49,828 nt of DNA from Ignavibacteria bacterium (GTDB lineage Bacteria; Bacteroidota; Ignavibacteria; UBA10030; F1-140-MAGs086), in the NCBI GenBank assembly GCA_016873775.1, contig VGWC01000010.1, positions 1 through 49,828 on the forward strand. The letters run 5' to 3'. Under the pieces are notes generated by a model. The model was not told the DNA's origin and made no database searches. It saw only the letters and a list, made by a program, of their open reading frames with translations. Position numbers and translations under genes: made by a program. Shown here one piece after another: positions 17,253 to 24,345 of the stretch (position 1 is the stretch's first letter; every line of letters begins with the position of its first letter).

Positions 17253-17280
17253 AGGGCTGGACCTTTTGCGAGGAAGCCCT
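17253..17280 (+). promoter_or_regulatory. Two-tier hairpin in the flgE leader
   Basis: AGGGCT (17253-17258) pairs with AGCCCT (17275-17280), and inside this CCT (17262-17264) pairs with AGG (17271-17273) around TTTGCG. There is no T tract after it, so it is not a simple terminator. It lies in the only sizeable gap of the first flagellar block, 64 bases before the flgE ATG, and could set hook protein expression or mRNA stability. Confidence 0.4.
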
Positions 17281-17344
17281 CGAATGAACGGAATGACAGA
17301 CGTTTATTCGTTTTTTCTCACATTATTCTGAAAGGATAATTTAT

Positions 17345-18778
17345 ATGTCATTTATCAGAGCATTATTTTCGGGTGTTTCCGGTATTAAGGGACACCAAAC
17401 AATGATGGACGTTATCGGTAATAATATTGCAAATATTAATACCATTGGATTCAAAACAGGACGTGCAACGTTTGCAGAAACGTTCACACAAACGTTAAGT
17501 TCAGCAACTCCGCCTCCTGCAACAGCAATTGGCGGCGGGAGATTGGCTCGCGGCGGTACTAATCCCATTCAAGTTGGTTTAGGAACTGCGATCGGAAGTA
17601 TAGATAACTTATTTGCACAAGGAACTATACAAGCAACAGGTCAAGCAACGGATATTGCTGTCGAAGGCGATGGATTGTTTGCTGTACGAATCAATGATTC
17701 AATACTATACACTCGCGCAGGTAATTTTACCGTAGATGGCGATGGAAGACTTATCAATCCTTCTACGGGTGGAATTTTACAAGGAAGAATTGCTAATCAA
17801 TTTGGAGAATTTCCAACAGGAGATGCAACTGTTTCGGGTGCTGCTTTAACAGATTTAGCAATAAATCGAGCACAAAAAATTGCAGCGCGACAAACTTCTG
17901 AAATTACACTTTTTGGTAATTTGGATCCAGGTGCGCCGGCTGATATTGGTGATGGTACTCCAACTATTGTTACAGTTACAACGCCAATGTATGATTCATT
18001 AGGAAATCGTTTGAATCTTACGTTGCAGTTCGTAAAAGATACTGAATTTGGCGCTGGAGATAATCAAACATGGACAGTTAATTTAAAGAGCGTTCAAATG
18101 GAAGTAAATGACCCGCTCAATCCGAATATTACTGAACCTGGATATATCACTGTCGAACTTGATGAAGAACTTGCGTCTTTAACGTTCAATCAAGATGGTT
18201 CGTTAAACAGTGATGGAGTTGATGATACCGGTGAAGTGTTGTATGAATTCGACAATACAACATTTGGAGGAGTTGATGTTCAACCTGTTATTTTCAAATT
18301 CGGAACCGTTAACCCAGATTTTGATTCTGCAGTACCAAGTACGTGGGGTCCTTTAGATGGAGTAACGGGTAATACAGCACAGACGTCAATTGCCGTGCGA
18401 AAACAAGATGGATACGCTTCAGGATTGCTTGAAGATTTCTTTATAGACCAAAACGGAAAAATAACCGGTAAGTTCTCGAACGGTAAGACGCTTACATTAT
18501 CTCAAGTTTTGCTTGCACAATTTGATAATGTCAGCGGTCTTGAAAAAATAGGAGATAATTTATTTGGTGAAACGGGTAATTCCGGTTCGCCGATTTTTTC
18601 CATTGCCGGTGTTCAGAATTCTACTCGTATTCGCGGCGGGACTCTGGAACAATCCAACGTTGATTTGACTGAGGAATTTACCAATCTCATTCTTGCACAG
18701 CGTGGATTTCAGTCGAATGCAAAAGTCGTAACGACAAGCGACGAACTTATTCAAGATTTAATTTCGATGAAGCGATAA
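17345..18778 (+). CDS. flgE: Flagellar hook protein FlgE
   Basis: FlgE polymerises into the hook. The N-terminal rod/hook motif is IGNNIANINTIGFKTGRATF (from about residue 24), and the C-terminus ends with the coiled-coil partner ILAQRGFQSNAKVVTTSDEL. The middle contains the FlgE domain (GNLDPGAPADIGDG, then YDSLGNRLNLTLQF). The length of 477 residues lies in the usual range for the class. AAAGGA precedes the ATG. A hairpin-bearing leader upstream and a strong inverted repeat immediately downstream make this gene look like a separately adjusted segment of the operon, fitting the high amount of hook protein needed. Confidence 0.96.
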   Translation: MSFIRALFSGVSGIKGHQTMMDVIGNNIANINTIGFKTGRATFAETFTQTLSSATPPPATAIGGGRLARGGTNPIQVGLGTAIGSIDNLFAQGTIQATGQATDIAVEGDGLFAVRINDSILYTRAGNFTVDGDGRLINPSTGGILQGRIANQFGEFPTGDATVSGAALTDLAINRAQKIAARQTSEITLFGNLDPGAPADIGDGTPTIVTVTTPMYDSLGNRLNLTLQFVKDTEFGAGDNQTWTVNLKSVQMEVNDPLNPNITEPGYITVELDEELASLTFNQDGSLNSDGVDDTGEVLYEFDNTTFGGVDVQPVIFKFGTVNPDFDSAVPSTWGPLDGVTGNTAQTSIAVRKQDGYASGLLEDFFIDQNGKITGKFSNGKTLTLSQVLLAQFDNVSGLEKIGDNLFGETGNSGSPIFSIAGVQNSTRIRGGTLEQSNVDLTEEFTNLILAQRGFQSNAKVVTTSDELIQDLISMKR

Positions 18779-18807
18779 TTTTGAATATTTCGTAATGTAA
18801 AATAGTA

Positions 18808-18843
18808 ATGTGCGGTTTGTGCATTATTTCACAAACCGCACAT
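18808..18843 (+). other. Perfect 14-bp hairpin between flgE and flbD
   Basis: ATGTGCGGTTTGTG (18808-18821) and CACAAACCGCACAT (18830-18843) are perfect complements around an 8-base loop. No T tract follows on the plus strand, so it is not a textbook terminator. It lies 30 bases after the flgE stop and ends 17 bases before the flbD ATG. It may protect the flgE message 3' end or attenuate read-through. Confidence 0.6.
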
Positions 18844-18860
18844 CATGTTATGTAAAAAAA

Positions 18861-19061
18861 ATGATAGAAGTAACACGATTTAATAACCAAAAAATAATCA
18901 TCAATGCAGAGATGATTGAATTCGTTGAATCAACACCTGATACTGCTATCCATATGGACAATGGAAAAACGCATCTCGTCAAAGAAGATGTCAAAAGTAT
19001 TGTAGATAAAGTGTTGAAATATCGGCGAGATATTCATTTACTTACTGAAACCATTAATTAA
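18861..19061 (+). CDS. flbD: FlbD/SwrD-family flagellar protein
   Basis: This short protein (66 residues from this start) matches the small FlbD/SwrD family found between flgE and fliL in Firmicutes and spirochaetes: MIEVTRFNNQKIIINAEMIE, then ESTPDTAIHMDNGKTHLVKE. The frame is open further upstream to a GTG at 18810, but that would place the start inside a hairpin arm and add 17 residues the family lacks, so I start at the ATG 18861. In Bacillus the homologue SwrD raises flagellar motor power; the mechanism is not settled. Confidence 0.88.
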   Translation: MIEVTRFNNQKIIINAEMIEFVESTPDTAIHMDNGKTHLVKEDVKSIVDKVLKYRRDIHLLTETIN

Positions 19062-19080
19062 TTTCCACCAAGAATTCACT

Positions 19081-19554
19081 ATGAAATCGTCAAGCACCAT
19101 TATCATAATTTTATTGCTCATCATCATCGGCGGCGGCGGATGGTATTTGTATTCATCGAAAAATAAAACCGCAAGTACTGAAGAAATTGATGGAGGATCG
19201 GGAGACGGTGTTTCTTCAAAGAAAGTAGCCGTAGAAAAAACAAAAGTAGAAACATTGGAAATAAAAGAAAAATTTTTGATAAACATTACAAGCGCTTCTG
19301 GAAGTACGTATATCTTAAAAACAGAAGTTTCGGTTGAAGTTTCAAATAAAAAATCTGCAGGCGAATTAGCGTTGCGACAAGCAAAAATTGCAGATATATT
19401 AAACACAGTACTTCGTTCAAAAACGTATGAAGAATTAAATAATGACTTTCCAAAACTCAAAGAAGAATTACGTGAAAAATTTGATGCGCTTGTTACCGAA
19501 GGAAAAGTGTTAGACGTATTATTTAAGACATTTGTTTTTCAACCACTAAAATAA
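19081..19554 (+). CDS. fliL: Flagellar basal body-associated protein FliL
   Basis: FliL is a single-pass inner-membrane protein that surrounds the stator and modulates it. A short N-terminus leads to a membrane helix at about residues 6-24 (TIIIILLLIIIGGGGWYLY), a Lys/Glu/Ser linker, and the periplasmic FliL domain (KFLINITSASGSTYILKTEV, then ADILNTVLRSKTYEEL). The length of 157 residues is usual. It lies 19 bases after flbD and 11 bases before fliM, the standard order. Confidence 0.92.
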   Translation: MKSSSTIIIILLLIIIGGGGWYLYSSKNKTASTEEIDGGSGDGVSSKKVAVEKTKVETLEIKEKFLINITSASGSTYILKTEVSVEVSNKKSAGELALRQAKIADILNTVLRSKTYEELNNDFPKLKEELREKFDALVTEGKVLDVLFKTFVFQPLK

Positions 19555-19565
19555 AGAATACCCTG

Positions 19566-20579
19566 GTGGAAATACTTTCAAAACAAGAAATAGATAGTCT
19601 GCTTGGCGGAATAGCATCGGGTCAAATTCGTCCTCAAATGACTGATGTGGATGCAGACGCAAAAATAATAGAATCGCACGATTTTCGTTTGCCGCATCGT
19701 TTATCGGAAGAACGGCTTCGAACGTTGAGGGCAATTCACGAAAACTTTGCAGATTCGTTTAAAACATATTTGGTTTCGCGGTTGCAAATGATGGTTTCCG
19801 TCGGATTGCAAAATATCGAACAAGTCATTTACAATGAATACTCGCTTGGAAGTTCTGGGCCGCGTTGTTTATACATTTTTCGTATTGAAGAATCAAGTTC
19901 TTATGCAATTTTAGAATATACACCGGAACTTATATTAGCACTTGTTGAACGATTACTTGGCGGTTCGCTTTCTGAACCGATTGAGAAATCCGGAAATGAT
20001 ATTCGTCAAATTACAAAAATTGAACAAAGTATAGTCAAAGGATTTATTCAACGAGGAATTACAGATTTACAAAATGCTTGGAGACGACTTGCGCCATTGA
20101 CATTTCGATTAGAACGGTATGAAAGTAGAGCGGATTTTGCTCAAATAACACCTTCAAATGAAAACGTTATTGTGATGGCATTTGACATTGCAATAGGAGA
20201 TAAGCATTACAGAATGAATGTTTGTTTTCCAACAGCCGCCGTCAAAGACGTACTCGAAAAATTAGAAGGACAAGAAAAAGTTACGTTACGGGGCGGGAAA
20301 TCGAGAGATTCATGGGGTCCGGAACTTCAGAAACGAATCGAAAAAACTGAACTTCCTGTTGGAATTCAATTGGGAAAAGCATCAATTACTATTCAAGAAA
20401 TGATGGATTTGGAAATTGGTGATGTGTTACGATTGGATACGAAAATTGGCGGAGAAGTACGAGTATTAGTTGGAGGGAAAATAAAATTTTATGCAAAACC
20501 AGGTTTTTCAAACGATAATTATTCAGTAAAAATTTCAAGAAAAGAAACAGAGAACATCTCAAAAGGAGAAATGTACTAA
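19566..20579 (+). CDS. fliM: Flagellar motor switch protein FliM
   Basis: FliM is the middle C-ring protein that binds phospho-CheY and FliG. The N-terminal CheY-binding peptide LSKQEIDSLL (residues 4-13) is present, so a chemotaxis input is expected even though no che genes are in the window. The CheC-like middle domain has the GSSGPRCLYIF strand and GGSLSEP. The C-terminal SpoA domain (PVGIQLGKASITIQEMMDLE) pairs with FliN. I use the GTG at 19566, which preserves the normal N-terminus. The stop overlaps the fliN start by one base. Confidence 0.95.
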   Translation: MEILSKQEIDSLLGGIASGQIRPQMTDVDADAKIIESHDFRLPHRLSEERLRTLRAIHENFADSFKTYLVSRLQMMVSVGLQNIEQVIYNEYSLGSSGPRCLYIFRIEESSSYAILEYTPELILALVERLLGGSLSEPIEKSGNDIRQITKIEQSIVKGFIQRGITDLQNAWRRLAPLTFRLERYESRADFAQITPSNENVIVMAFDIAIGDKHYRMNVCFPTAAVKDVLEKLEGQEKVTLRGGKSRDSWGPELQKRIEKTELPVGIQLGKASITIQEMMDLEIGDVLRLDTKIGGEVRVLVGGKIKFYAKPGFSNDNYSVKISRKETENISKGEMY

Positions 20580-20995
20580 TGGCACACAGTAGATTTGCTG
20601 CAACAGAACCAGTCGGAACTTCAGAATCACCGGAAACAACACCAATGTCTCCAGAAATGGAATCATCTGGTGTAGAAATCCATAAAGCCGAATTTGAACC
20701 ACTTCACCCGGGACCAAAATTCGAAGAGAAAGAACGAAAATTTGATATACTTTTAGATTTGAAACTTCCTCTCAATATAGAATTGGGAAGAACGAATATG
20801 CAGATAAAAGATATATTGGAATTGGAGCGAGGTTCTCTCATCGAACTCGATAAATATTCTACGGAACCAGTAGATATTTGGATTAACGGGAAAAAAATGG
20901 CAGAAGGAGAAGTGGTCGTAATTGATAAACATTTCGGAGTACGCATTACGAATCTCGTAGATGCTTCTGAACGATTGAAAGGTTTAGGAAAGTAG
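20579..20995 (+). CDS. fliN: Flagellar motor switch protein FliN
   Basis: FliN forms the lower C-ring and an export docking site. A disordered Pro/Glu/Ser-rich N-terminus (about residues 1-50) leads to one SpoA domain: ILLDLKLPLNIELGRTNMQI, then LERGSLIELDKYSTEPVDIW, ending in VRITNLVDASERLKGL. The length of 138 residues fits the single-domain FliN class, and there is no CheC part as in FliY. The ATG overlaps the fliM stop (TAATG), and fliO starts two bases after the stop. Confidence 0.95.
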   Translation: MAHSRFAATEPVGTSESPETTPMSPEMESSGVEIHKAEFEPLHPGPKFEEKERKFDILLDLKLPLNIELGRTNMQIKDILELERGSLIELDKYSTEPVDIWINGKKMAEGEVVVIDKHFGVRITNLVDASERLKGLGK

Positions 20996-20997
20996 CG

Positions 20998-21411
20998 ATG
21001 GAATGGATTGCTCTCAAAGCAATATTTTCGCTTATTTTTGTTCTCGTTTTTATGGGATTAGTATTATTTCTTTTGAAGAAATATATGTTCTCAAAAACGC
21101 GTGCTCCTTCTATCGGTGCCGATATGCAAATTCTTGGCACACTCGTACTCCATCCCAAGAAATCTATTTATATTGTAAAAGCAGCGAATAAATTTTTAGT
21201 TGTTGGAGTTACTGATAGTTCCATTCATTCACTTTCCGAATTTTCCGCAGAAGAAAGCGCGCAATTAATGAAGCACGTTGAAAGCGCGCAACAAATTTCC
21301 TCGAAATCGTTTACCGAATATTTCACAGAGTATTTAGGCATTATCGGCTGGCGAAACAAGAAGAAGACCCAATTTTCTGTTTTTCAGTCTTCCGATACCA
21401 ACGAATCTTGA
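20998..21411 (+). CDS. fliO: Flagellar export assembly protein FliO
   Basis: FliO is a small bitopic membrane protein that helps build the FliP ring. The membrane helix covers about residues 6-27 (LKAIFSLIFVLVFMGLVLFL), followed by the cytoplasmic domain with ILGTLVLHPKKSIYIVKAAN and FLVVGVTDSSIHSLSEF, the conserved FliO core. The position between fliN and fliP is standard. FliO is the least conserved export gene, but both core motifs are easy to see. Confidence 0.9.
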   Translation: MEWIALKAIFSLIFVLVFMGLVLFLLKKYMFSKTRAPSIGADMQILGTLVLHPKKSIYIVKAANKFLVVGVTDSSIHSLSEFSAEESAQLMKHVESAQQISSKSFTEYFTEYLGIIGWRNKKKTQFSVFQSSDTNES

Positions 21412-21418
21412 AACCACT

Positions 21419-22168
21419 ATGAGAAAATTGTGGTTGATTGTATTTTTGCTTTTTGCAGCAGGAACGTTTGTTTTTGCTCAAGACAAACAACTCCCGTTTC
21501 CTAAAATTGGAATTGAAGTAGGGAAGTCAACTAAACCGGAAGAAGTTGCAGTTACGTTGCAAATTCTTTTTTTGATGACGATACTTTCTCTTGCTCCTGC
21601 GTTGATGATTCTCACGACGTGTTTTACAAGAATAATTATCGTACTGCATTTTATTAAACAAGCGATTGGAGTTCAGCAAGTTCCTCCGTCACAAGTGCTC
21701 GTTGGTCTTGCAATATTTCTGACGTTTTTTATTATGGGACCAACGTGGAACGAAGTGAATAACAAAGGGTTGCAACCGTATCTGAAAGAAGAAATTACGT
21801 TAGATGAGGCGTATATCAAAGGCGTTGAACCGATTCGCGAATATATGTTTAAGCATACGCGCGAAGAAGATTTGGAATTGTTCACCAAGATGGCAAACGT
21901 TGAAAAACCGAGTTCAAGAAAAGATGTTCCAACGCACGTATTAATTCCAGCATTTGCACTGAATGAACTTCGTATTGGATTTCAAATCGGATTTGTTCTT
22001 TTTATTCCGTTTATCATTATAGATTTAGTGATTACGAGTATTTTAATGTCTATGGGAATGATGATGTTGCCGCCGGTAATTATTTCGCTTCCGTTTAAAC
22101 TGTTGCTCTTTGTTATGGTTGATGGCTGGCATCTGGTTATTGATTCGTTGATGCGAAGTTTTCAATAG
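21419..22168 (+). CDS. fliP: Flagellar export gate protein FliP
   Basis: FliP is the main subunit of the export gate core. A cleavable signal peptide (residues 1-20, ending FVFAQ) is typical of FliP. Membrane segments follow with the signature ILTTCFTRIIIVLHFIKQAI and QQVPPSQVLVGLAIFLTFFI, then a periplasmic loop (about residues 115-170) and the C-terminal helices with GMMMLPPVIISLPFKLLLFV. The length of 249 residues is usual. It is followed by fliQ after seven bases. Confidence 0.97.
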   Translation: MRKLWLIVFLLFAAGTFVFAQDKQLPFPKIGIEVGKSTKPEEVAVTLQILFLMTILSLAPALMILTTCFTRIIIVLHFIKQAIGVQQVPPSQVLVGLAIFLTFFIMGPTWNEVNNKGLQPYLKEEITLDEAYIKGVEPIREYMFKHTREEDLELFTKMANVEKPSSRKDVPTHVLIPAFALNELRIGFQIGFVLFIPFIIIDLVITSILMSMGMMMLPPVIISLPFKLLLFVMVDGWHLVIDSLMRSFQ

Positions 22169-22175
22169 ATAAACT

Positions 22176-22445
22176 ATGTCGGAAGAATTTGTCATCAGTC
22201 TTGCACGCGATTTTTTTTGGACAACGATATTAGTTGGTGGTCCAGCGTTAGTTGTTTCACTCGTTATTGGGTTGCTGATTTCAGTTTTTCAGGCGGCAAC
22301 TTCTATTCAGGAGTATACGTTGACGTTTGTTCCTAAACTTATTGGAATTGCAATCGTGATGTTTTTTACGTTGCCGTGGATGTTGCAAGTGTTAATTACG
22401 TTTACCACAAATTTATTTCTCAAAATTCCGGATTTGGCTCGATAA
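22176..22445 (+). CDS. fliQ: Flagellar export gate protein FliQ
   Basis: This 89-residue protein has two membrane helices (about residues 15-37 and 50-72) with the FliQ hallmarks GGPALVVSLVIGLLISVFQA and ATSIQEYTLTFVPKLIGIA. FliQ subunits wrap the FliP/FliR core of the type III export gate. It lies between fliP and fliR, with a four-base gap to fliR. Confidence 0.96.
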   Translation: MSEEFVISLARDFFWTTILVGGPALVVSLVIGLLISVFQAATSIQEYTLTFVPKLIGIAIVMFFTLPWMLQVLITFTTNLFLKIPDLAR

Positions 22446-22449
22446 TGTA

Positions 22450-23220
22450 ATGTCGGATATATTGTTATCACAATTCGTTCTCTTTTTATTATTGTTCGTA
22501 CGCATTGGTTCAATGGTAATGATTGCCCCTGTACTTGGGCACGAAGCAGTTCCTCCGCAAGTAAAAATAGTATTGAGTTTGTTCCTTGCGCTAATTTTTT
22601 ATCCGTTTGTGTTCAAGATGAAACAGCAAATTCCGTTACAACTTGCGCCGTTTGTCATTGCAGTTTTTTCGGAAGCGTGTATTGGAATGTTAATGGGATT
22701 TGCAGCAGGAATATTTTTTGCTGGCGCTCAAGTAGCAGGAGATTTTCTTGCGTTTAATATGGGACTCGGGTTTGCGCAAATGTTTGACCCGGGAATGAAT
22801 CAACAAGTTACCGTACTCTCGAAGTTTTTTTACGTGATTGCGTTATTGATTTTTGTTGTCATCAACGGTCCGCATTTCCTTTTACAAGGATTACAATTAA
22901 GTTACAGTTACGTTCCTATCGGACATTTTCAATTGAGCGAATCGCTCTATAAAGAAGTAATAACATTATCGAAAACAATGTTCGTGGTTGCAGTAAAAAT
23001 TTCTGCGCCTGCGGTTGTCGCGTTGTTTCTCACGAATGTTGTGCTTGCAATTCTTGCACGAGTTGTTCCGCAAATGAATGTGTTTCTTGTTGGATTTCCG
23101 TTGCAAATAGCCGTTGGATTAATTGTGCTGTTTATTATTTCACCGTTAATGGTGTTTGTATTTAAAAAGTTATTACTCACCTTTGAAGATAATTTCTTTG
23201 AACTTGTGAAAGTGTTGTAG
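22450..23220 (+). CDS. fliR: Flagellar export gate protein FliR
   Basis: FliR completes the FliP5Q4R1 export gate. About six membrane segments are visible; family motifs are RIGSMVMIAPVLGHEAVPPQ (about residues 19-38), AFNMGLGFAQMFDPGMNQQV, and the C-terminal FLVGFPLQIAVGLIVLFI. The length of 256 residues is usual. FlhB starts two bases after the stop, as is common where fliR and flhB are coupled or fused. Confidence 0.96.
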   Translation: MSDILLSQFVLFLLLFVRIGSMVMIAPVLGHEAVPPQVKIVLSLFLALIFYPFVFKMKQQIPLQLAPFVIAVFSEACIGMLMGFAAGIFFAGAQVAGDFLAFNMGLGFAQMFDPGMNQQVTVLSKFFYVIALLIFVVINGPHFLLQGLQLSYSYVPIGHFQLSESLYKEVITLSKTMFVVAVKISAPAVVALFLTNVVLAILARVVPQMNVFLVGFPLQIAVGLIVLFIISPLMVFVFKKLLLTFEDNFFELVKVL

Positions 23221-23222
23221 CA

Positions 23223-24341
23223 ATGGCAGATGACGATACGAGAGAAAAAAGCGGCGGCGGTGAAGACTCCGGTCAGGAGAAAACGGAAGAACCATCGCAG
23301 CATAAACGAGAAAAATCGCGGCAACGCGGTGCAGTAGCAAAAAGCGTAGAAGTAAATTCTGCGTTCATTCTTATTTTCGGATTGTTGTTATTGTATTTTA
23401 TGGGTTCTGCAGCAATTGTCAATCTTGGTGATGCAGCAAAAAAAATTTTTATGGAATCTGGCGCATCGCGAATTAGTATGGTTAATGCTGAGCGATTTTT
23501 TTTGCAGGGATTTGTAACTCTTATTTCGACCATACTACCGATTGTAGCAATATTAATGTTAATAGGGTTAGCGTCAAGTATAGCGCAAGTAGGATTTCTT
23601 TTTACAACACAAACATTAGAATTTTCTTGGGATAAACTTGACCCACTTAAAGGAATCAAAAGAATATTTTTTTCGCGTCGTTCGGTAGAAGAACTCGCAA
23701 AAAGTGTTTTAAAAATTATTATTGTAGCAGTAGTAGGTTATTTTTCATTAAAAAGCGTAGTGAACGAATCAATTATGGTTCTTGATAGCGACATCGGCAT
23801 TGTGATGTCATTCATCGGAAAATCCTCCGTAAGTGTTGGATTAAAGATGGGACTTGCATTTTTGGCGTTAGCGTTACTCGATTATATGTTTCAATGGAGA
23901 GAACATCAACGCCAGTTACGTATGACGCGCCATGAATTAAAAGAAGAAACAAAAGAAACAGAAGGAGACCCGCTTTTAAAATCGCGCATTCGCAGTATTC
24001 AGCGTTCAATGGCAAGAAAACGAATGATTGCAGAAGTTCCGAAAGCGGATGTCGTGATTACAAATCCGACACACGTTGCTATTGCATTGAAATACGAAGT
24101 GGGAAAAATGGAAGCACCGAAAGTTATTGCAAAAGGCGCAGAACTACTTGCACAAAAAATAAAAGCGATTGCAATTTTGCACAATATTCCAATAGTTGAA
24201 GACCAACCGCTGGCGCAATCGTTATACAAAATGGTTGATGTGGGAGAAACAATTCCCGATAAATTATACAAAGCAGTCGCTGAAATTTTAGCATACGTTT
24301 ATCGTTTGAAAAACACGCGATTCGGTTTTGGTTTGAATTAA
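23223..24341 (+). CDS. flhB: Flagellar export switch protein FlhB
   Basis: FlhB sits on the export gate and changes substrate specificity after self-cleavage. The N-terminal cytoplasmic part EKTEEPSQHKREKSRQRG is typical, followed by four membrane helices and a cytoplasmic domain with the self-cleavage site NPTH at residues 281-284 (VITNPTHVAIAL). The C-terminus has EDQPLAQSLYKMVDVGE. The length of 372 residues is normal. With the intact NPTH and a FliK C-terminal domain both in this locus, the standard hook-length switch should operate. Confidence 0.96.
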   Translation: MADDDTREKSGGGEDSGQEKTEEPSQHKREKSRQRGAVAKSVEVNSAFILIFGLLLLYFMGSAAIVNLGDAAKKIFMESGASRISMVNAERFFLQGFVTLISTILPIVAILMLIGLASSIAQVGFLFTTQTLEFSWDKLDPLKGIKRIFFSRRSVEELAKSVLKIIIVAVVGYFSLKSVVNESIMVLDSDIGIVMSFIGKSSVSVGLKMGLAFLALALLDYMFQWREHQRQLRMTRHELKEETKETEGDPLLKSRIRSIQRSMARKRMIAEVPKADVVITNPTHVAIALKYEVGKMEAPKVIAKGAELLAQKIKAIAILHNIPIVEDQPLAQSLYKMVDVGETIPDKLYKAVAEILAYVYRLKNTRFGFGLN

Positions 24342-24345
24342 AATA

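Noticed and set aside
17259-17269. Sigma54 site TGG...TTGC before flgE
   Set aside because: Only five bases separate TGG and TTGC instead of eight.
17253-17280. flgE-leader hairpin as an intrinsic terminator in either direction
   Set aside because: No T tract follows on the plus strand, and on the minus strand it is followed by A residues.
18810-18860. Upstream GTG start for flbD
   Set aside because: It lies in a hairpin arm and would add residues not found in the FlbD/SwrD family; ATG 18861 gives the family N-terminus.
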